Below are positions 30,632 to 39,259 of a stretch of 64,000 bases of DNA, piece by piece. Where the stretch lies: positions 186,001 to 250,000 of the forward strand of contig NZ_JAHSPR010000001.1 in the NCBI RefSeq assembly GCF_019132845.1. The letters are read 5' to 3'. The translations under genes and the position numbers were made by a program. Source of the DNA: Advenella alkanexedens. Lineage in GTDB: Bacteria; Pseudomonadota; Gammaproteobacteria; Burkholderiales; Burkholderiaceae_B. Positions within the stretch are counted from its first letter, which is position 1. Each line of letters starts with the position of its first letter. The notes under the pieces were generated by a model that saw only the letters and a list, made by a program, of their open reading frames with translations, was not told where the DNA came from and searched no databases.

Positions 30632-31372
30632 ATGCTCAAACACCTTTTACTCAATAAAGAATCAATTCATTGTTCAACTTGTATGTTGGGGCACTTGTGT
30701 GTCCCAGGAGGATTAACACCCTCTGAAACAAACAGGTTGACCGAACTGATCAAAGAACGCATACGTATTCCCAAAGGAACACTGTTCTTCAAGGTTGGCG
30801 ATCCTCTTACGGCCATTTACAGCATTCGTTCGGGTTCCATGAAAACACAACTCGAAAACGAAAGCGGGCACGTGCAAATTACCGGCTTTTTTCTGGCCGG
30901 AGAATTACTGGGTCTTGACGGATTCAGTGAAGGCACTCATTTATCCAATGCCATTGCCCTTGAGGATACCGAGGTTTGCGTTCTTAAACTTAGCGATCTT
31001 GATGTCCTGACCCAGGAAATCCCTGCCCTGCAGCAGCAATTCTGGAAAATTCTCAGTAAGGAAATTTCGCGCTCACACAATCTGGTCCTGTCTTTGGGTG
31101 CCATGCGCTCAGAACAACGGGTTGCCTCTTTTTTATTAAATCTCTCAGCTCGTTTCACAAATCTGGGTTATTCACCCAATGAATTCATTTTACGCATGAG
31201 TCGGGAAGAAATTGGCAACTATTTGGGTCTGACCCTTGAAACAGTCAGCCGTCTGCTCTCACGCTTTGCCAAAGAAGGCCTAATCCGCATCCATCAACGC
31301 CAGGTTCAACTGTTAAGCAAATCAGGGCTGCATGATCTGATCAAAAACGAGCAAAACATCAAGATAAAATAA
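30632..31372 (+). CDS. fnr: FNR-type oxygen-sensing transcription regulator
   Basis: CRP/FNR-family activator that binds DNA as a dimer when an oxygen-labile 4Fe-4S cluster is present. The N-terminal cluster cysteines have the exact FNR spacing C-X2-C-X5-C (residues 14, 17, 23 in HCSTCMLGHLC), with the fourth Cys in TEVCVLKL. The cyclic-nucleotide-like domain follows, then a helix-turn-helix REEIGNYLGLTLETVSRLLSRF. Its E..SR recognition residues are those of FNR, which read TTGAT-N4-ATCAA. The start is either this ATG or one three codons earlier. It sits next to, and convergent with, the cbb3 oxidase genes, whose promoters carry FNR boxes. Confidence 0.95.
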   Translation: MLKHLLLNKESIHCSTCMLGHLCVPGGLTPSETNRLTELIKERIRIPKGTLFFKVGDPLTAIYSIRSGSMKTQLENESGHVQITGFFLAGELLGLDGFSEGTHLSNAIALEDTEVCVLKLSDLDVLTQEIPALQQQFWKILSKEISRSHNLVLSLGAMRSEQRVASFLLNLSARFTNLGYSPNEFILRMSREEIGNYLGLTLETVSRLLSRFAKEGLIRIHQRQVQLLSKSGLHDLIKNEQNIKIK

Positions 31373-31399
31373 AAAAGTACGAAGAACTTCGTACTTTTT
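31372..31399. terminator. Bidirectional terminator between fnr and the cco cluster
   Basis: The near-perfect hairpin AAAAAGTACGAAG / CTTCGTACTTTTT with a two-base loop has A and T runs on both sides. It ends fnr from one side and the cco operon from the other. Confidence 0.9.
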
Positions 31400-31426
31400 C
31401 ATTCTAATCAATTTTAATAATAAACG

Positions 31427-31675
31427 CTAAAGCTCTTCGTCATTGTCAAACAACCGGTTGTTTCCACGTGTATTGATCATGAACAAGCTTAACAGACTGG
31501 AAAAGGCGGCCATGATCCAGAACAGAAAAAAGCCACCGGCATAAACCCACTCGATACTGACCGGGATATAACCAAATATGCTTATATCCGCAGGCTCTAC
31601 CAACGCAAATACCACACCGCTTAACAAACCTGCCGCCAAAAATGAAGGCCATATAATCCACATTATGGTACGCAT
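31427..31675 (-). CDS. Small two-helix membrane protein at the end of the cco operon
   Basis: An 82-residue protein with two hydrophobic segments (IIWPSFLAAGLLSGVVFALV and VYAGGFFLFWIMAAFSSLLSLFMI) and an acidic C-terminal tail (NRLFDNDEEL). GGGGGA four bases before the ATG supports translation. It follows the ccoH-like gene by 15 bases and is the last gene before the terminator. I do not recognise it as CcoQ, CcoS or CcoH, and its function is unknown. By position it may assist oxidase assembly or stability. Confidence 0.72.
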   Translation of the reverse strand: MRTIMWIIWPSFLAAGLLSGVVFALVEPADISIFGYIPVSIEWVYAGGFFLFWIMAAFSSLLSLFMINTRGNNRLFDNDEEL

Positions 31676-31690
31676 ATCGTCCCCCGTTTG

Positions 31691-31942
31691 TTATTTGAGC
31701 TCTCTGTTTTCCACCTCTGGATTTGTGCCAAACCGGGGAATATCCTTGCCATCCTTACTGACAAAAAGCCCTTGCTTGACACCTTCCAGTTTAATTTGCT
31801 GGTCTACATTCGTAGATAATGCCAGCACTATGGTAATGATGCAACCAATTATTGCCAGCGCCGGTCCTGCCATTAATATCCATGGCCAAGGCTCCTTGTA
31901 CCAAGGATTAACATCAAGATCATCATCATTGTAGGTAGACAT
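31691..31942 (-). CDS. ccoH: Short FixH/CcoH-like oxidase assembly protein
   Basis: An 83-residue protein with one transmembrane helix. The stretch NPWYKEPWPWILMAGPALAIIGCIITIVLAL closely follows the FixH/CcoH N-terminus, including the W-x-x-PWPW element, and QGLFVSKDGKD follows. CcoH/FixH proteins known from other proteobacteria are usually about twice as long with a periplasmic domain, and that domain is missing here. The ATG of MSTYND with GGAAA upstream is preferred, and it overlaps the ccoG stop region slightly less than the longer frame. CcoH is needed to assemble cbb3 oxidase; whether the short form suffices is inference. Confidence 0.72.
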   Translation of the reverse strand: MSTYNDDDLDVNPWYKEPWPWILMAGPALAIIGCIITIVLALSTNVDQQIKLEGVKQGLFVSKDGKDIPRFGTNPEVENRELK

Positions 31943-31961
31943 GTAAATTTCCAGCTTAAAT

Positions 31962-33479
31962 TTAGTTAGGAACAAAGAAACTTGTTTTCTCTTCCGCCTT
32001 CAGGTCAAGTTCTTCACTTTCCAGCGTTTGGGCTTTCAATTGAAGATCGTACAAACCTGGCTTGACCTCTCCAAGCGGAACCTGGATAACCAGTGGCACC
32101 CATTCATTGGCAAAAGGCGCCACTTTAACCACGGCACTATCACTGTCACCGGCACGAACATGGACATTTTCAAGATCCTTGCCTTGAGCGGTAATTTCAA
32201 GATCAAGTGGCTCTTCGGTCATGTTGATCAGCTGTATCCGGTAGACGTTTTCAATTAAACCTCCCGGTACTTCACGACCCAATGCGCCACGATCCCTCAT
32301 GATATCCATCCGCAATGGTGTACGCATGGCCACTGACACCAGGAAAGCAATAATAAAGAATGCCAGCAAGGTCAGATAAACATAAACACGCGGCTTGAAC
32401 AGACGTTTTCTGGCCTGTTTATTATCAAGGCCCTCAAGCATGCCATTTTCAGACGTATAACGGATAAGACCTTTTGGATAATTCATTTTATCCATGATCT
32501 GGTCACAGGCATCAATACAGGCACCACAGCCAATACACATGTATTGCAGACCGTTACGAATATCGATCCCGGTTGGGCAGACCTGTACACAGACCGTACA
32601 GTCAATACAGTCCCCAAGACCCATTTCATGATGATCTACCTTACGTGAACGTCCACCACGGGGTTCACCACGAATTTTGTCATAGGTAACCACAAAGGTA
32701 TCGGAGTCTACCATCACACTCTGGAAGCGTGCATAAGGGCACATGTACTTACAGACTGATTCGCGCAGGAAGCCTGCATTACCCCAAGTTGCCAAGGAGT
32801 AGAAAATGATCCAGAACCATTGCCATGGGCCCAGTTCAAAATTGATAAGATCAGAACCCAATTCACGGATGGGCGCAAAATAGCCAATAAACGTGGAACC
32901 CGTCCACCAGGCTACGGCGATCCATAATATATGTTTGGTTGCCTTGATGCGGAATTTGCGAAACGACCAAGGCTCTTCGTCAAGGCGAATACGGGCTACC
33001 CGATCACCTTCCACCTTGCGTTCTATCCACATGAAAATTTCGGTATAGACTGTTTGCGGACAGGCATATCCACAGAACAGGCGTCCGGCCAGCGCCGTAA
33101 ACAGGAACAGGCCGTAAGCGGAAATGATAAGTATGACGGCCATATAAAATACATCTTGCGGCCACAATACCATACCAAAAATATAAAACTTGCGGGCCCC
33201 CAGATCAAACAGAACGGCCTGACGATCATTCCACTGCAACCATGGCAACCCGTAAAAAATAACCTGGGTAAAAAGAACGAGAATGATCCTCCAGCGCGCA
33301 AAGATGCCGGTTACCGATCGAGGGTATATTTTTGCCCTGAATTCCTCAATAACCCTAGTGCTTTCTTCCTCGGTCAATCCTGCTGAACTAGAGACCTGAG
33401 CGGGGCGCTGTATTTGCACCGGTTGCCACGCCGGAGCCTGTTCCGAATTTTTGCCTTCGGTACTTTGATCATTACTCAT
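31962..33479 (-). CDS. ccoG: Cytochrome c oxidase accessory protein CcoG
   Basis: Membrane-bound polyferredoxin that in Rhodobacter reduces copper(II) during assembly of the cbb3 oxidase. The 505 residues hold an N-terminal group of four to five membrane helices (including RLFCGYACPQTVYTEIFMWIE), two 4Fe-4S motifs (CIDCTVCVQVCPTGIDI and CIGCGACIDACDQIM), another helix (VYVYLTLLAFFIIAFLVSVAM), and a C-terminal immunoglobulin-like periplasmic domain. It lies 22 bases downstream of ccoP and upstream of ccoH on the same strand, the usual ccoNOQP-GH order. Confidence 0.96.
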   Translation of the reverse strand: MSNDQSTEGKNSEQAPAWQPVQIQRPAQVSSSAGLTEEESTRVIEEFRAKIYPRSVTGIFARWRIILVLFTQVIFYGLPWLQWNDRQAVLFDLGARKFYIFGMVLWPQDVFYMAVILIISAYGLFLFTALAGRLFCGYACPQTVYTEIFMWIERKVEGDRVARIRLDEEPWSFRKFRIKATKHILWIAVAWWTGSTFIGYFAPIRELGSDLINFELGPWQWFWIIFYSLATWGNAGFLRESVCKYMCPYARFQSVMVDSDTFVVTYDKIRGEPRGGRSRKVDHHEMGLGDCIDCTVCVQVCPTGIDIRNGLQYMCIGCGACIDACDQIMDKMNYPKGLIRYTSENGMLEGLDNKQARKRLFKPRVYVYLTLLAFFIIAFLVSVAMRTPLRMDIMRDRGALGREVPGGLIENVYRIQLINMTEEPLDLEITAQGKDLENVHVRAGDSDSAVVKVAPFANEWVPLVIQVPLGEVKPGLYDLQLKAQTLESEELDLKAEEKTSFFVPN

Positions 33480-33501
33480 TCTTTCTTCCTTGATTTACTG
33501 C

Positions 33502-34416
33502 TTATTGCGCTGCAGCCTCTTTATTGGAGAGACTCCATACATACGATGTCAACATACGAATCTGATCAGGTGTGAGAAGGTTTTTCTGCGCAGGCATAAG
33601 ACCTTCACGTCCGTTCAGGATCGTATTAACGATGGCATCTTTGGAACTGCTGTTCAACCAGATGTTATCAGTCAGGTTAGGCGCACCCAAGGCTTTATTG
33701 CCTTTGGCATCAGCACCGTGACAGGCCACACAAAACTGATTGAAGGTTACTTGGCCTGCCGGCACCAACGTCGCATCATGTGACAATCCTGAAAGTGAAC
33801 GGACATAGTTGGCTACTTCCTCGGCTTTTGCCTGGGGAATTGCCGCTCCCAAAGGAGCCATGATGCCATGACGGCCCTCGGTGATGGTTTGCAGAATGAT
33901 CTCGGGTTCACCACCATACAACCAGTCGCCATCAGTCAGGTTGGGGTAGTTGGGCTGGCCTTTTGCATCTGATCCATGACATTGTGCACAGTTGTTCAGG
34001 AACAACCGTTCACCAATCACGTGAGCCTCAGGGTTTTTAACCAATTCATCAAGAGGCATTGCCGCAAACTTCTCATAGATAGGAGCAATGGTCTTCAGGT
34101 ACTCGGCACGTTCCTCTTCGACCTGCTTGGCGGCTGTATAACCAACCACACCAGGGTTGGAGCCCAGTGCCGGATACAGAAACATGATACTCAGACCAAT
34201 GACACACAAGCCAATGTACATAATGACCCACCAACGGGGGATTGGTGTATTCAGCTCACCAATTCCATCCCAGATGTGTCCTGTACTTTCCTCACCTTTG
34301 GGAGCGCCATCCAGCCAAGTCCGTTGCGTGAACAACAGCCAAAGACAAAATATGACACCACCCAGTGCAATGATGGAGATCCAGTAACTCCATCCAATGC
34401 CCACGAAATCACTCAT
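33502..34416 (-). CDS. ccoP: cbb3 oxidase subunit III, di-haem cytochrome c
   Basis: Membrane-anchored cytochrome that delivers electrons to the cbb3 oxidase core. Two transmembrane segments at the N-terminus (GWSYWISIIALGGVIFCLWLLF and WVIMYIGLCVIGLSIMFLYPAL) are followed by two periplasmic haem c domains with CAQCH and CVACH. The methionine ligands lie in GIMAPLG and GLMPAQK. The 304 residues are typical. Its ATG overlaps the ccoQ stop (ATGA), and it is 22 bases ahead of ccoG. Confidence 0.96.
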   Translation of the reverse strand: MSDFVGIGWSYWISIIALGGVIFCLWLLFTQRTWLDGAPKGEESTGHIWDGIGELNTPIPRWWVIMYIGLCVIGLSIMFLYPALGSNPGVVGYTAAKQVEEERAEYLKTIAPIYEKFAAMPLDELVKNPEAHVIGERLFLNNCAQCHGSDAKGQPNYPNLTDGDWLYGGEPEIILQTITEGRHGIMAPLGAAIPQAKAEEVANYVRSLSGLSHDATLVPAGQVTFNQFCVACHGADAKGNKALGAPNLTDNIWLNSSSKDAIVNTILNGREGLMPAQKNLLTPDQIRMLTSYVWSLSNKEAAAQ

Positions 34417-34589
34417 GATCCATACCCCTTATTACGATTTCCTTGATCTGATCCCTCATCTGGCAATGCGAATGGCAACCTTGCCGCTTCGTCATTGTCC
34501 TTGACACGGTGCTTTGACCATGCCCACCAGATGATTCCAAAAAACATCAACATTGATATGACGGTGAATACACCATTTAATATAGCCAT
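34413..34589 (-). CDS. ccoQ: cbb3 oxidase subunit CcoQ
   Basis: A 58-residue protein read as MAILNGVFTVISMLMFFGIIWWAW followed by the polar tail SKHRVKDNDEAARLPF. The single helix, the WWAWS boundary and the tail with LPF-ALPDE are the CcoQ pattern. CcoQ stabilises the assembled cbb3 oxidase, especially in the presence of oxygen. It starts five bases downstream of the ccoO stop, and its TGA overlaps the ccoP ATG. It is the expected third gene of ccoNOQP. Confidence 0.93.
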   Translation of the reverse strand: MAILNGVFTVISMLMFFGIIWWAWSKHRVKDNDEAARLPFALPDEGSDQGNRNKGYGS

Positions 34590-34594
34590 ATCAG

Positions 34595-35278
34595 TTACCC
34601 CCCGGTAGTGACTGCCTGTGTTGCAGGTTGGGCAGTTTCTTTGGCGCGTAACGCGTTGATAAAGCCGACACCAAGACTTTGCAGGTAAGCAATAACAGCA
34701 TCTTCCTCTGTTTTGCCGGCAAGTTCTTTATTGGCATTGGCAATCTGTTCATCGGTATAGGGAACGCCCAGCTTACGCAGCGCATTCATACGAGGAACCA
34801 GATCAACGTTGGAAACATCTTTATGTTGCAACCAGCTATATCCTGGCATGTTGGACTCTTTGACCAAAGCGCGTGGATCACGCAAGTGAAGCCTGTGCCA
34901 GTCATCGGAGTAACGGCCACCCACACGGGCAAGGTCAGGACCGGTACGTTTTGAACCCCACAGGAAGGGGTGATCGTAAACGGTTTCACCAGCCAGGGAG
35001 TAGTGACCGTAGCGCAATACGTCAGACTGCAACATACGCACTTGTTGTGAGTGACAGCCTACACAACCTTCCTTGATATATACATCACGCCCTAGCAATT
35101 GCAAGGGAGTGTAAGGAGTGACCCCCTCTGCAGGCTGAGTGGTTGAATGCTGGAAAAACAAAGGAACGATTTGCACCAATCCAGCAAATGAGATCACCAG
35201 GATACTGAGGATAATCAGTATCCCGACATTCTTCTCAATAGTTTCGTGTGAGAAAAAGCTTTTTGATTTATTAGCCAT
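34595..35278 (-). CDS. ccoO: cbb3 oxidase subunit II, mono-haem cytochrome c
   Basis: A 227-residue subunit with one N-terminal transmembrane helix ([25 protein letters not shown]) and a periplasmic cytochrome c domain. The haem site is [20 protein letters not shown] and the methionine ligand is in [10 protein letters not shown], both family signatures. The gene lies between ccoN (14 bases upstream) and ccoQ. Confidence 0.97.
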   Translation of the reverse strand: MANKSKSFFSHETIEKNVGILIILSILVISFAGLVQIVPLFFQHSTTQPAEGVTPYTPLQLLGRDVYIKEGCVGCHSQQVRMLQSDVLRYGHYSLAGETVYDHPFLWGSKRTGPDLARVGGRYSDDWHRLHLRDPRALVKESNMPGYSWLQHKDVSNVDLVPRMNALRKLGVPYTDEQIANANKELAGKTEEDAVIAYLQSLGVGFINALRAKETAQPATQAVTTGG

Positions 35279-35292
35279 TAGAGTTCTCCTAA

Positions 35293-36774
35293 TTACACTG
35301 TTGCAGGAGCACCAACTGCTGATGCTTGGTGAGAATCTTCAGAAGAACCAACCGGCACTGCAGGATTAACAGGTTTTTGTCCTTTGATGGTGATAATGAC
35401 GTTGTACAACATAATGATCACACCAGCCAGGAAGCAAGCGCCACCCGTGAAACGAATGATATAAAGCAGATACTTGGATTTAAGCGCCTGCACAAATGCA
35501 TAAGTCATGGTGCCATCAGGCTCAACAGCACGCCACATCAGGCCTTCCATCACACCGGCAATCCACATTGAAGCGATATACAGAACCACACCAATGGTAG
35601 CGATCCAGAAGTGGGCTTCCACCAGGGATTTGCTGGCCATGGAATCACGACCCCACAAACGTGGAATCAAGTAATACAGACTGCCGAAAGTGATCATGGC
35701 AACCCAACCCAGTGCACCGGAGTGAACGTGCGCAACGGTCCATTCTGTATAGTGAGACAAAGCGTTCACGGAACGGATGGACATCATTGAACCTTCGAAG
35801 GTTGACATACCATAGAAAGACAGTGCCACCACCATGAATTTCAGGATTGGGTCTGTTCTAAGCTTATGCCAGGCACCTGACATGGTCATGATACCGTTGA
35901 TCATACCGCCCCATGATGGCGCAAGCAGAATCAGGGAGAATGCCATACCCAAACTTTGAGTCCAGTCGGGAAGCGAGGTATACAGCAAGTGGTGAGGGCC
36001 GGCCCACATGTAGGTAAAGGCCAATGACCAGAAGTGAACAATTGATAAGCGGTAAGAATACACAGGACGGTTAGCCTGTTTAGGCACAAAGTAATACATC
36101 ATGCCAAGGAAACTGGTTGTCAGGAAGAAACCAACCGCGTTGTGGCCATACCACCACTGAACCATTGCATCTTGTACACCCGCATAAGCAGAGTAAGACT
36201 TGAACCAGCCCCAAGGCATTTCAATATTGTTAAAAATGTGCAGAACGGCAATGGTCAGGATATATGAACCAAAGAACCAGTTTGCCACATAAATATGTTT
36301 TACCTTACGCTTGACAATTGTACCGAAGAAAACAATTGCATAAGCAACCCAGACCAATGTGATCAGGATATCAATCGGCCATTCGAGCTCGGCATATTCT
36401 TTACTGGATGTAAAACCTGCTGGCAAAGAAATGGCGGCACCGACAATAACCAGCTGCCAGCCCCAAAAAGTGAATGCAGCCAGTTTGTCTGAAAACAAAC
36501 GGGTTTGACAGGTACGTTGCACGACATAGTATGACGTTGCAAACAAACCACTACCACCAAAAGCAAAAATTACCGCGTTGGTATGTAAGGGACGAAGACG
36601 TCCGTAACTTAACCAATCAACCAAATTCAGATTGGGCCAGATAAGTTGTGCGGCGATAAAAACACCGACAAACATCCCCACAATCCCCCAGATCACCGTC
36701 ATAATGGCGAACTGCCGAACCACCTTGTAATTGAAGGTTTCGGCTTCACTAACAGTTGCGTTTTGAGTACGCAT
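35293..36774 (-). CDS. ccoN: cbb3 oxidase catalytic subunit I
   Basis: The high-affinity oxygen-reducing, proton-pumping core of the cbb3 oxidase, with about 12 membrane helices in 493 residues. Haem and copper histidines are visible in [30 protein letters not shown]-type ([13 protein letters not shown]), [10 protein letters not shown] and [13 protein letters not shown]. The Tyr in YGHNAVGF lies where the cross-linked tyrosine of cbb3 enzymes is expected. First gene of ccoNOQPGH. An FNR box lies at 36856-36869 about 82-95 bases upstream of the start, placing it under low-oxygen control. Confidence 0.97.
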   Translation of the reverse strand: MRTQNATVSEAETFNYKVVRQFAIMTVIWGIVGMFVGVFIAAQLIWPNLNLVDWLSYGRLRPLHTNAVIFAFGGSGLFATSYYVVQRTCQTRLFSDKLAAFTFWGWQLVIVGAAISLPAGFTSSKEYAELEWPIDILITLVWVAYAIVFFGTIVKRKVKHIYVANWFFGSYILTIAVLHIFNNIEMPWGWFKSYSAYAGVQDAMVQWWYGHNAVGFFLTTSFLGMMYYFVPKQANRPVYSYRLSIVHFWSLAFTYMWAGPHHLLYTSLPDWTQSLGMAFSLILLAPSWGGMINGIMTMSGAWHKLRTDPILKFMVVALSFYGMSTFEGSMMSIRSVNALSHYTEWTVAHVHSGALGWVAMITFGSLYYLIPRLWGRDSMASKSLVEAHFWIATIGVVLYIASMWIAGVMEGLMWRAVEPDGTMTYAFVQALKSKYLLYIIRFTGGACFLAGVIIMLYNVIITIKGQKPVNPAVPVGSSEDSHQASAVGAPATV

Positions 36775-36827
36775 AGACCATCCTCTCTAAAAATTACCAC
36801 TCTAGTTTTGTGTGATACCGATAAGAA

Positions 36828-36869
36828 TCATGAAACATTTTTACAAATTCTCGGTTTGACTTGAATCAA
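36828..36869 (-). promoter_or_regulatory. FNR-dependent promoter of ccoNOQP
   Basis: On the minus strand TTGAT-TCAA-GTCAA (36856-36869) matches nine of ten FNR-box bases. A CATGAT at 36828-36833 is exactly where a -10 box belongs if the FNR site is centred at -41.5, giving a start near 36821. The activation mode is inferred from this spacing. Confidence 0.75.
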
Positions 36870-36983
36870 CAAGACAAGAACCCAGAACAAATTATGCCCA
36901 TGTCGACCCGCATTCTACCTGAACTCTTACCAAAACAAACTTTCGTGTTGCAATACAACAAAGCCGGTTATTTGACAGGAGCG

Positions 36984-37139
36984 TTATTCTGTATGATTTG
37001 AGTCATTATCTTGAAGAATGGATTTCCCGTTCTCTTCTGTATCATCAAACTGACCGGAAAACACCGCCCAATACAGTGCAATACCGATACCGATCACAAA
37101 TAAAAATGAAACTGGAAGCAATAAAAACAAAGATTCCAT
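36984..37139 (-). CDS. ccoS: cbb3 oxidase maturation protein CcoS
   Basis: A 51-residue protein starting MESLFLLLPVSFLFVIGIGIALYWAVF, then SGQFDDTEENGKSIL. One helix followed by the W-x-V-x-SGQFDD element is the CcoS signature. CcoS is needed for haem and copper insertion into the cbb3 oxidase. The ATG of MESLF is preferred over an upstream in-frame start. It lies five bases downstream of the CcoI-like gene, the usual ccoI-ccoS pairing. Confidence 0.93.
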   Translation of the reverse strand: MESLFLLLPVSFLFVIGIGIALYWAVFSGQFDDTEENGKSILQDNDSNHTE

Positions 37140-37144
37140 TTCAT

Positions 37145-38137
37145 TTATCCCTGGACGGCTTTCCCTGCCGCCCAATCAGGGTTAGTGATAACACCCTGAA
37201 TATGGAATTTTTTATATAAACGCCATGAGTTCCAGGCTACTGCCAAGGAAGATACCAACATGGTAATGGCCGCAACCCATGGTGCCACCAGCCCGAACAT
37301 GGCCAAAGGCGCCATGAGAATATGCCACGCCAAAGAACCATAGAGATTCTGGTTGGCAGTTTTTCGGGTAAGGTGTAATACGAATTCTTGTTGTTCCGGG
37401 GAAAAACTGTGATTATTAAGAAAGATTGCACGAGCGGCAGAAGACGCTGTAGGAACCGCCATGGACAATGCACAGGGGCAACTCATGACGAAAAGCGCAA
37501 CCAGTACAGGCAAGGCATGTGTCCTGTCGATAAAAAGATACCAGACAATGCCACTGACGATAGCCAGAAATATTTGGGCGATCACAAACACAAAAGCGAT
37601 TTTATCGGCTTTTGCCGTCATGATGCCTCGTTCCCGTTCAAGTTTGGCTGGCACACCGCCCTCGGAAAAACGGGCCGACTGTTCGGCACAAAATTCCAGA
37701 TAACGGGCAGTTAGCAAAAATGCCACAAACATGGAGACGGATTCAAAATAAACCTCACCCTGCTGATGGACGGTGGCAATGACGCTGGGAATAAAAGCAG
37801 TAAGAATACCTAGTGCGACAGGCCAATCCATGTTGACGCGCATGGAATGAGTGGAAGATTTTCTAAAAACACCTTGCCAGATTGGCCATGCACAATAAAG
37901 GAGAACCGGCATGGTTAATGCAAAACTGAGCCAGTTCATAATGATAATGGCCGTATCAAGCATGGCGAGGCTTTCTGTGCCGATGTAATCACCACGAAAA
38001 TAGCCGGGAAATGCAAACATCATGACCTGCATCATGACCAGCCAGGCAATACCCAAACTTGCCAGCATGTGCCGACGCTTTTGCCGCTCATGATCTGGCA
38101 GATTTTTAGGGATGGAGAAAATAGAGACGGCTTTCAT
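37145..38137 (-). CDS. CcoI-like protein lacking the ATPase domains
   Basis: Resembles the membrane part of the copper-transporting P-type ATPase CcoI but is only 330 residues long instead of about 750-820. All eight membrane segments appear present, including SCPCALSMAVPTASSAA (CPC copper motif at 220-222) and the final helix with MxxSS (residues 293-297). The N-terminal metal-binding domain, the actuator domain with TGE between helices four and five, and the whole phosphorylation and nucleotide domain with DKTGT are absent. Short linkers (about 150-178 and 237-265) replace them. The conserved Tyr-Asn of helix seven reads Trp-His. The frame is intact, ccoS follows, and a perfect FNR box precedes it, so it is probably expressed. 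It cannot be an ATP-driven pump. Confidence 0.82.
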   Translation of the reverse strand: MKAVSIFSIPKNLPDHERQKRRHMLASLGIAWLVMMQVMMFAFPGYFRGDYIGTESLAMLDTAIIIMNWLSFALTMPVLLYCAWPIWQGVFRKSSTHSMRVNMDWPVALGILTAFIPSVIATVHQQGEVYFESVSMFVAFLLTARYLEFCAEQSARFSEGGVPAKLERERGIMTAKADKIAFVFVIAQIFLAIVSGIVWYLFIDRTHALPVLVALFVMSCPCALSMAVPTASSAARAIFLNNHSFSPEQQEFVLHLTRKTANQNLYGSLAWHILMAPLAMFGLVAPWVAAITMLVSSLAVAWNSWRLYKKFHIQGVITNPDWAAGKAVQG

Positions 38138-38145
38138 AGCGTAGA

Positions 38146-38187
38146 ATGGTACTCATATATTGTCCATATCGTCTTGATAATTATCAA
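38146..38187 (-). promoter_or_regulatory. Perfect FNR box and -10 upstream of the CcoI-like gene
   Basis: CTTGATAATTATCAAG contains the exact FNR consensus TTGAT-N4-ATCAA (38174-38187). With the site at -41.5 the transcript starts near 38139 and the -10 is TACCAT at 38146-38151. The ATG is at 38137, so the mRNA may be nearly leaderless, which agrees with the absence of a Shine-Dalgarno sequence. The start position is inferred. Confidence 0.8.
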
Positions 38188-38311
38188 GATAGTTGCAAAT
38201 TACCGGCAAGCAATCAAAATCACACAACAAAAATCCAGCTTTATATGTGAAAATAGCCGGTTTTATTTTCAATAACCAGCCATTTCCATTATTTTTAAAA
38301 TTCAGGTTGGT

Positions 38312-39247
38312 TCAGTCGAATACACCCTGCGACAGATAGCGATCACCCCGATCGCAGACGATATAAACAATTGTAGCATTCTCGGTGCGTTGTGCAACGC
38401 GCAAGGCTGCAACCAGCGCACCTGCTGAAGATATGCCACCAAAAATCCCCTCTTCAGCCGCCACGCGACGGGCCATGTTTTCGGCCTCTTCCTGACTAAT
38501 CAACTCAAAGCAGTCTACCCCTTTGGGGTCATATATTTTGGGCTGATAATCTTCTGACCATTTCCGGATGCCGGGTATGGATGCCCCCGGAGCAGGTTGG
38601 GCACCCACAATTTCAATGAAAGGATTTTTTGACTTCAGATAGGAACCCGTACCCATAATGGTACCCGTTGTTCCCATTGCACTCACAAAGTGAGTGATTT
38701 GACCGTTGGTTTGCTGCCAGATTTCGGGGCCTGTACCCTCAATGTGCGCCAACGGATTGTCCGGATTGGCAAACTGATCAAGCACCAGCCCCTTACCCTC
38801 TGACTGCATGCTTAAGGCCAGATCGCGGGCATACTCCATGCCACCCTGTTCTGCCTTGGTCAAGATAAGCTCTGCCCCATAGGCTTTCATGGAAGCGCGG
38901 CGCTCCAGGGAAAGGTTATCTGGCATGATGAGTATCATTTTATAACCACGGATAGCCGCGGCCATTGCCAACGCAATGCCAGTATTGCCACTAGTGGCCT
39001 CAATAAGCGTATCACCGGGTTTGATTTGCCCCCTGGCTTCAGCACGCTTGATCATGGACAAGGCAGGACGATCCTTGACCGAGCCGGCCGGATTATTTCC
39101 CTCCAGTTTGGCCAAAATAACGTTTCCCTTGGGATCACCCAAAGCACCAGGAAGTCGTTGCAATCGCACCAGCGGCGTATTGCCGATGGTCTGTTCAATA
39201 GTAGGATAGGTATTAGTCATAGTAGTGAAATCATATACCATTTTCAT
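38312..39247 (-). CDS. cysM: Cysteine synthase B (O-acetylserine sulfhydrylase)
   Basis: PLP enzyme that makes cysteine from O-acetylserine and sulfide or thiosulfate. The N-terminal TIEQTIGNTPLVRLQRLPG is typical of CysM. The PLP lysine lies in NPAGSVKDRPA, the TSGNTGIALAM loop binds substrate carboxylate, and the phosphate loop is GTTGTIMG. The 311-residue frame has an AGGG near the upstream ATG. An internal ATG (39220) is where most orthologues begin, so the first nine residues are uncertain. It follows the ComEA-like gene by 12 bases. Confidence 0.94.
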   Translation of the reverse strand: MKMVYDFTTMTNTYPTIEQTIGNTPLVRLQRLPGALGDPKGNVILAKLEGNNPAGSVKDRPALSMIKRAEARGQIKPGDTLIEATSGNTGIALAMAAAIRGYKMILIMPDNLSLERRASMKAYGAELILTKAEQGGMEYARDLALSMQSEGKGLVLDQFANPDNPLAHIEGTGPEIWQQTNGQITHFVSAMGTTGTIMGTGSYLKSKNPFIEIVGAQPAPGASIPGIRKWSEDYQPKIYDPKGVDCFELISQEEAENMARRVAAEEGIFGGISSAGALVAALRVAQRTENATIVYIVCDRGDRYLSQGVFD

Positions 39248-39259
39248 TTAACCCTACTA

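Noticed and set aside
37145-38137. Pseudogene interpretation of the CcoI-like gene
   Set aside because: No frameshift or stop is seen, deletions fall at domain borders in two or three separate places, and the promoter has a perfect FNR box. Decay is possible but less likely.
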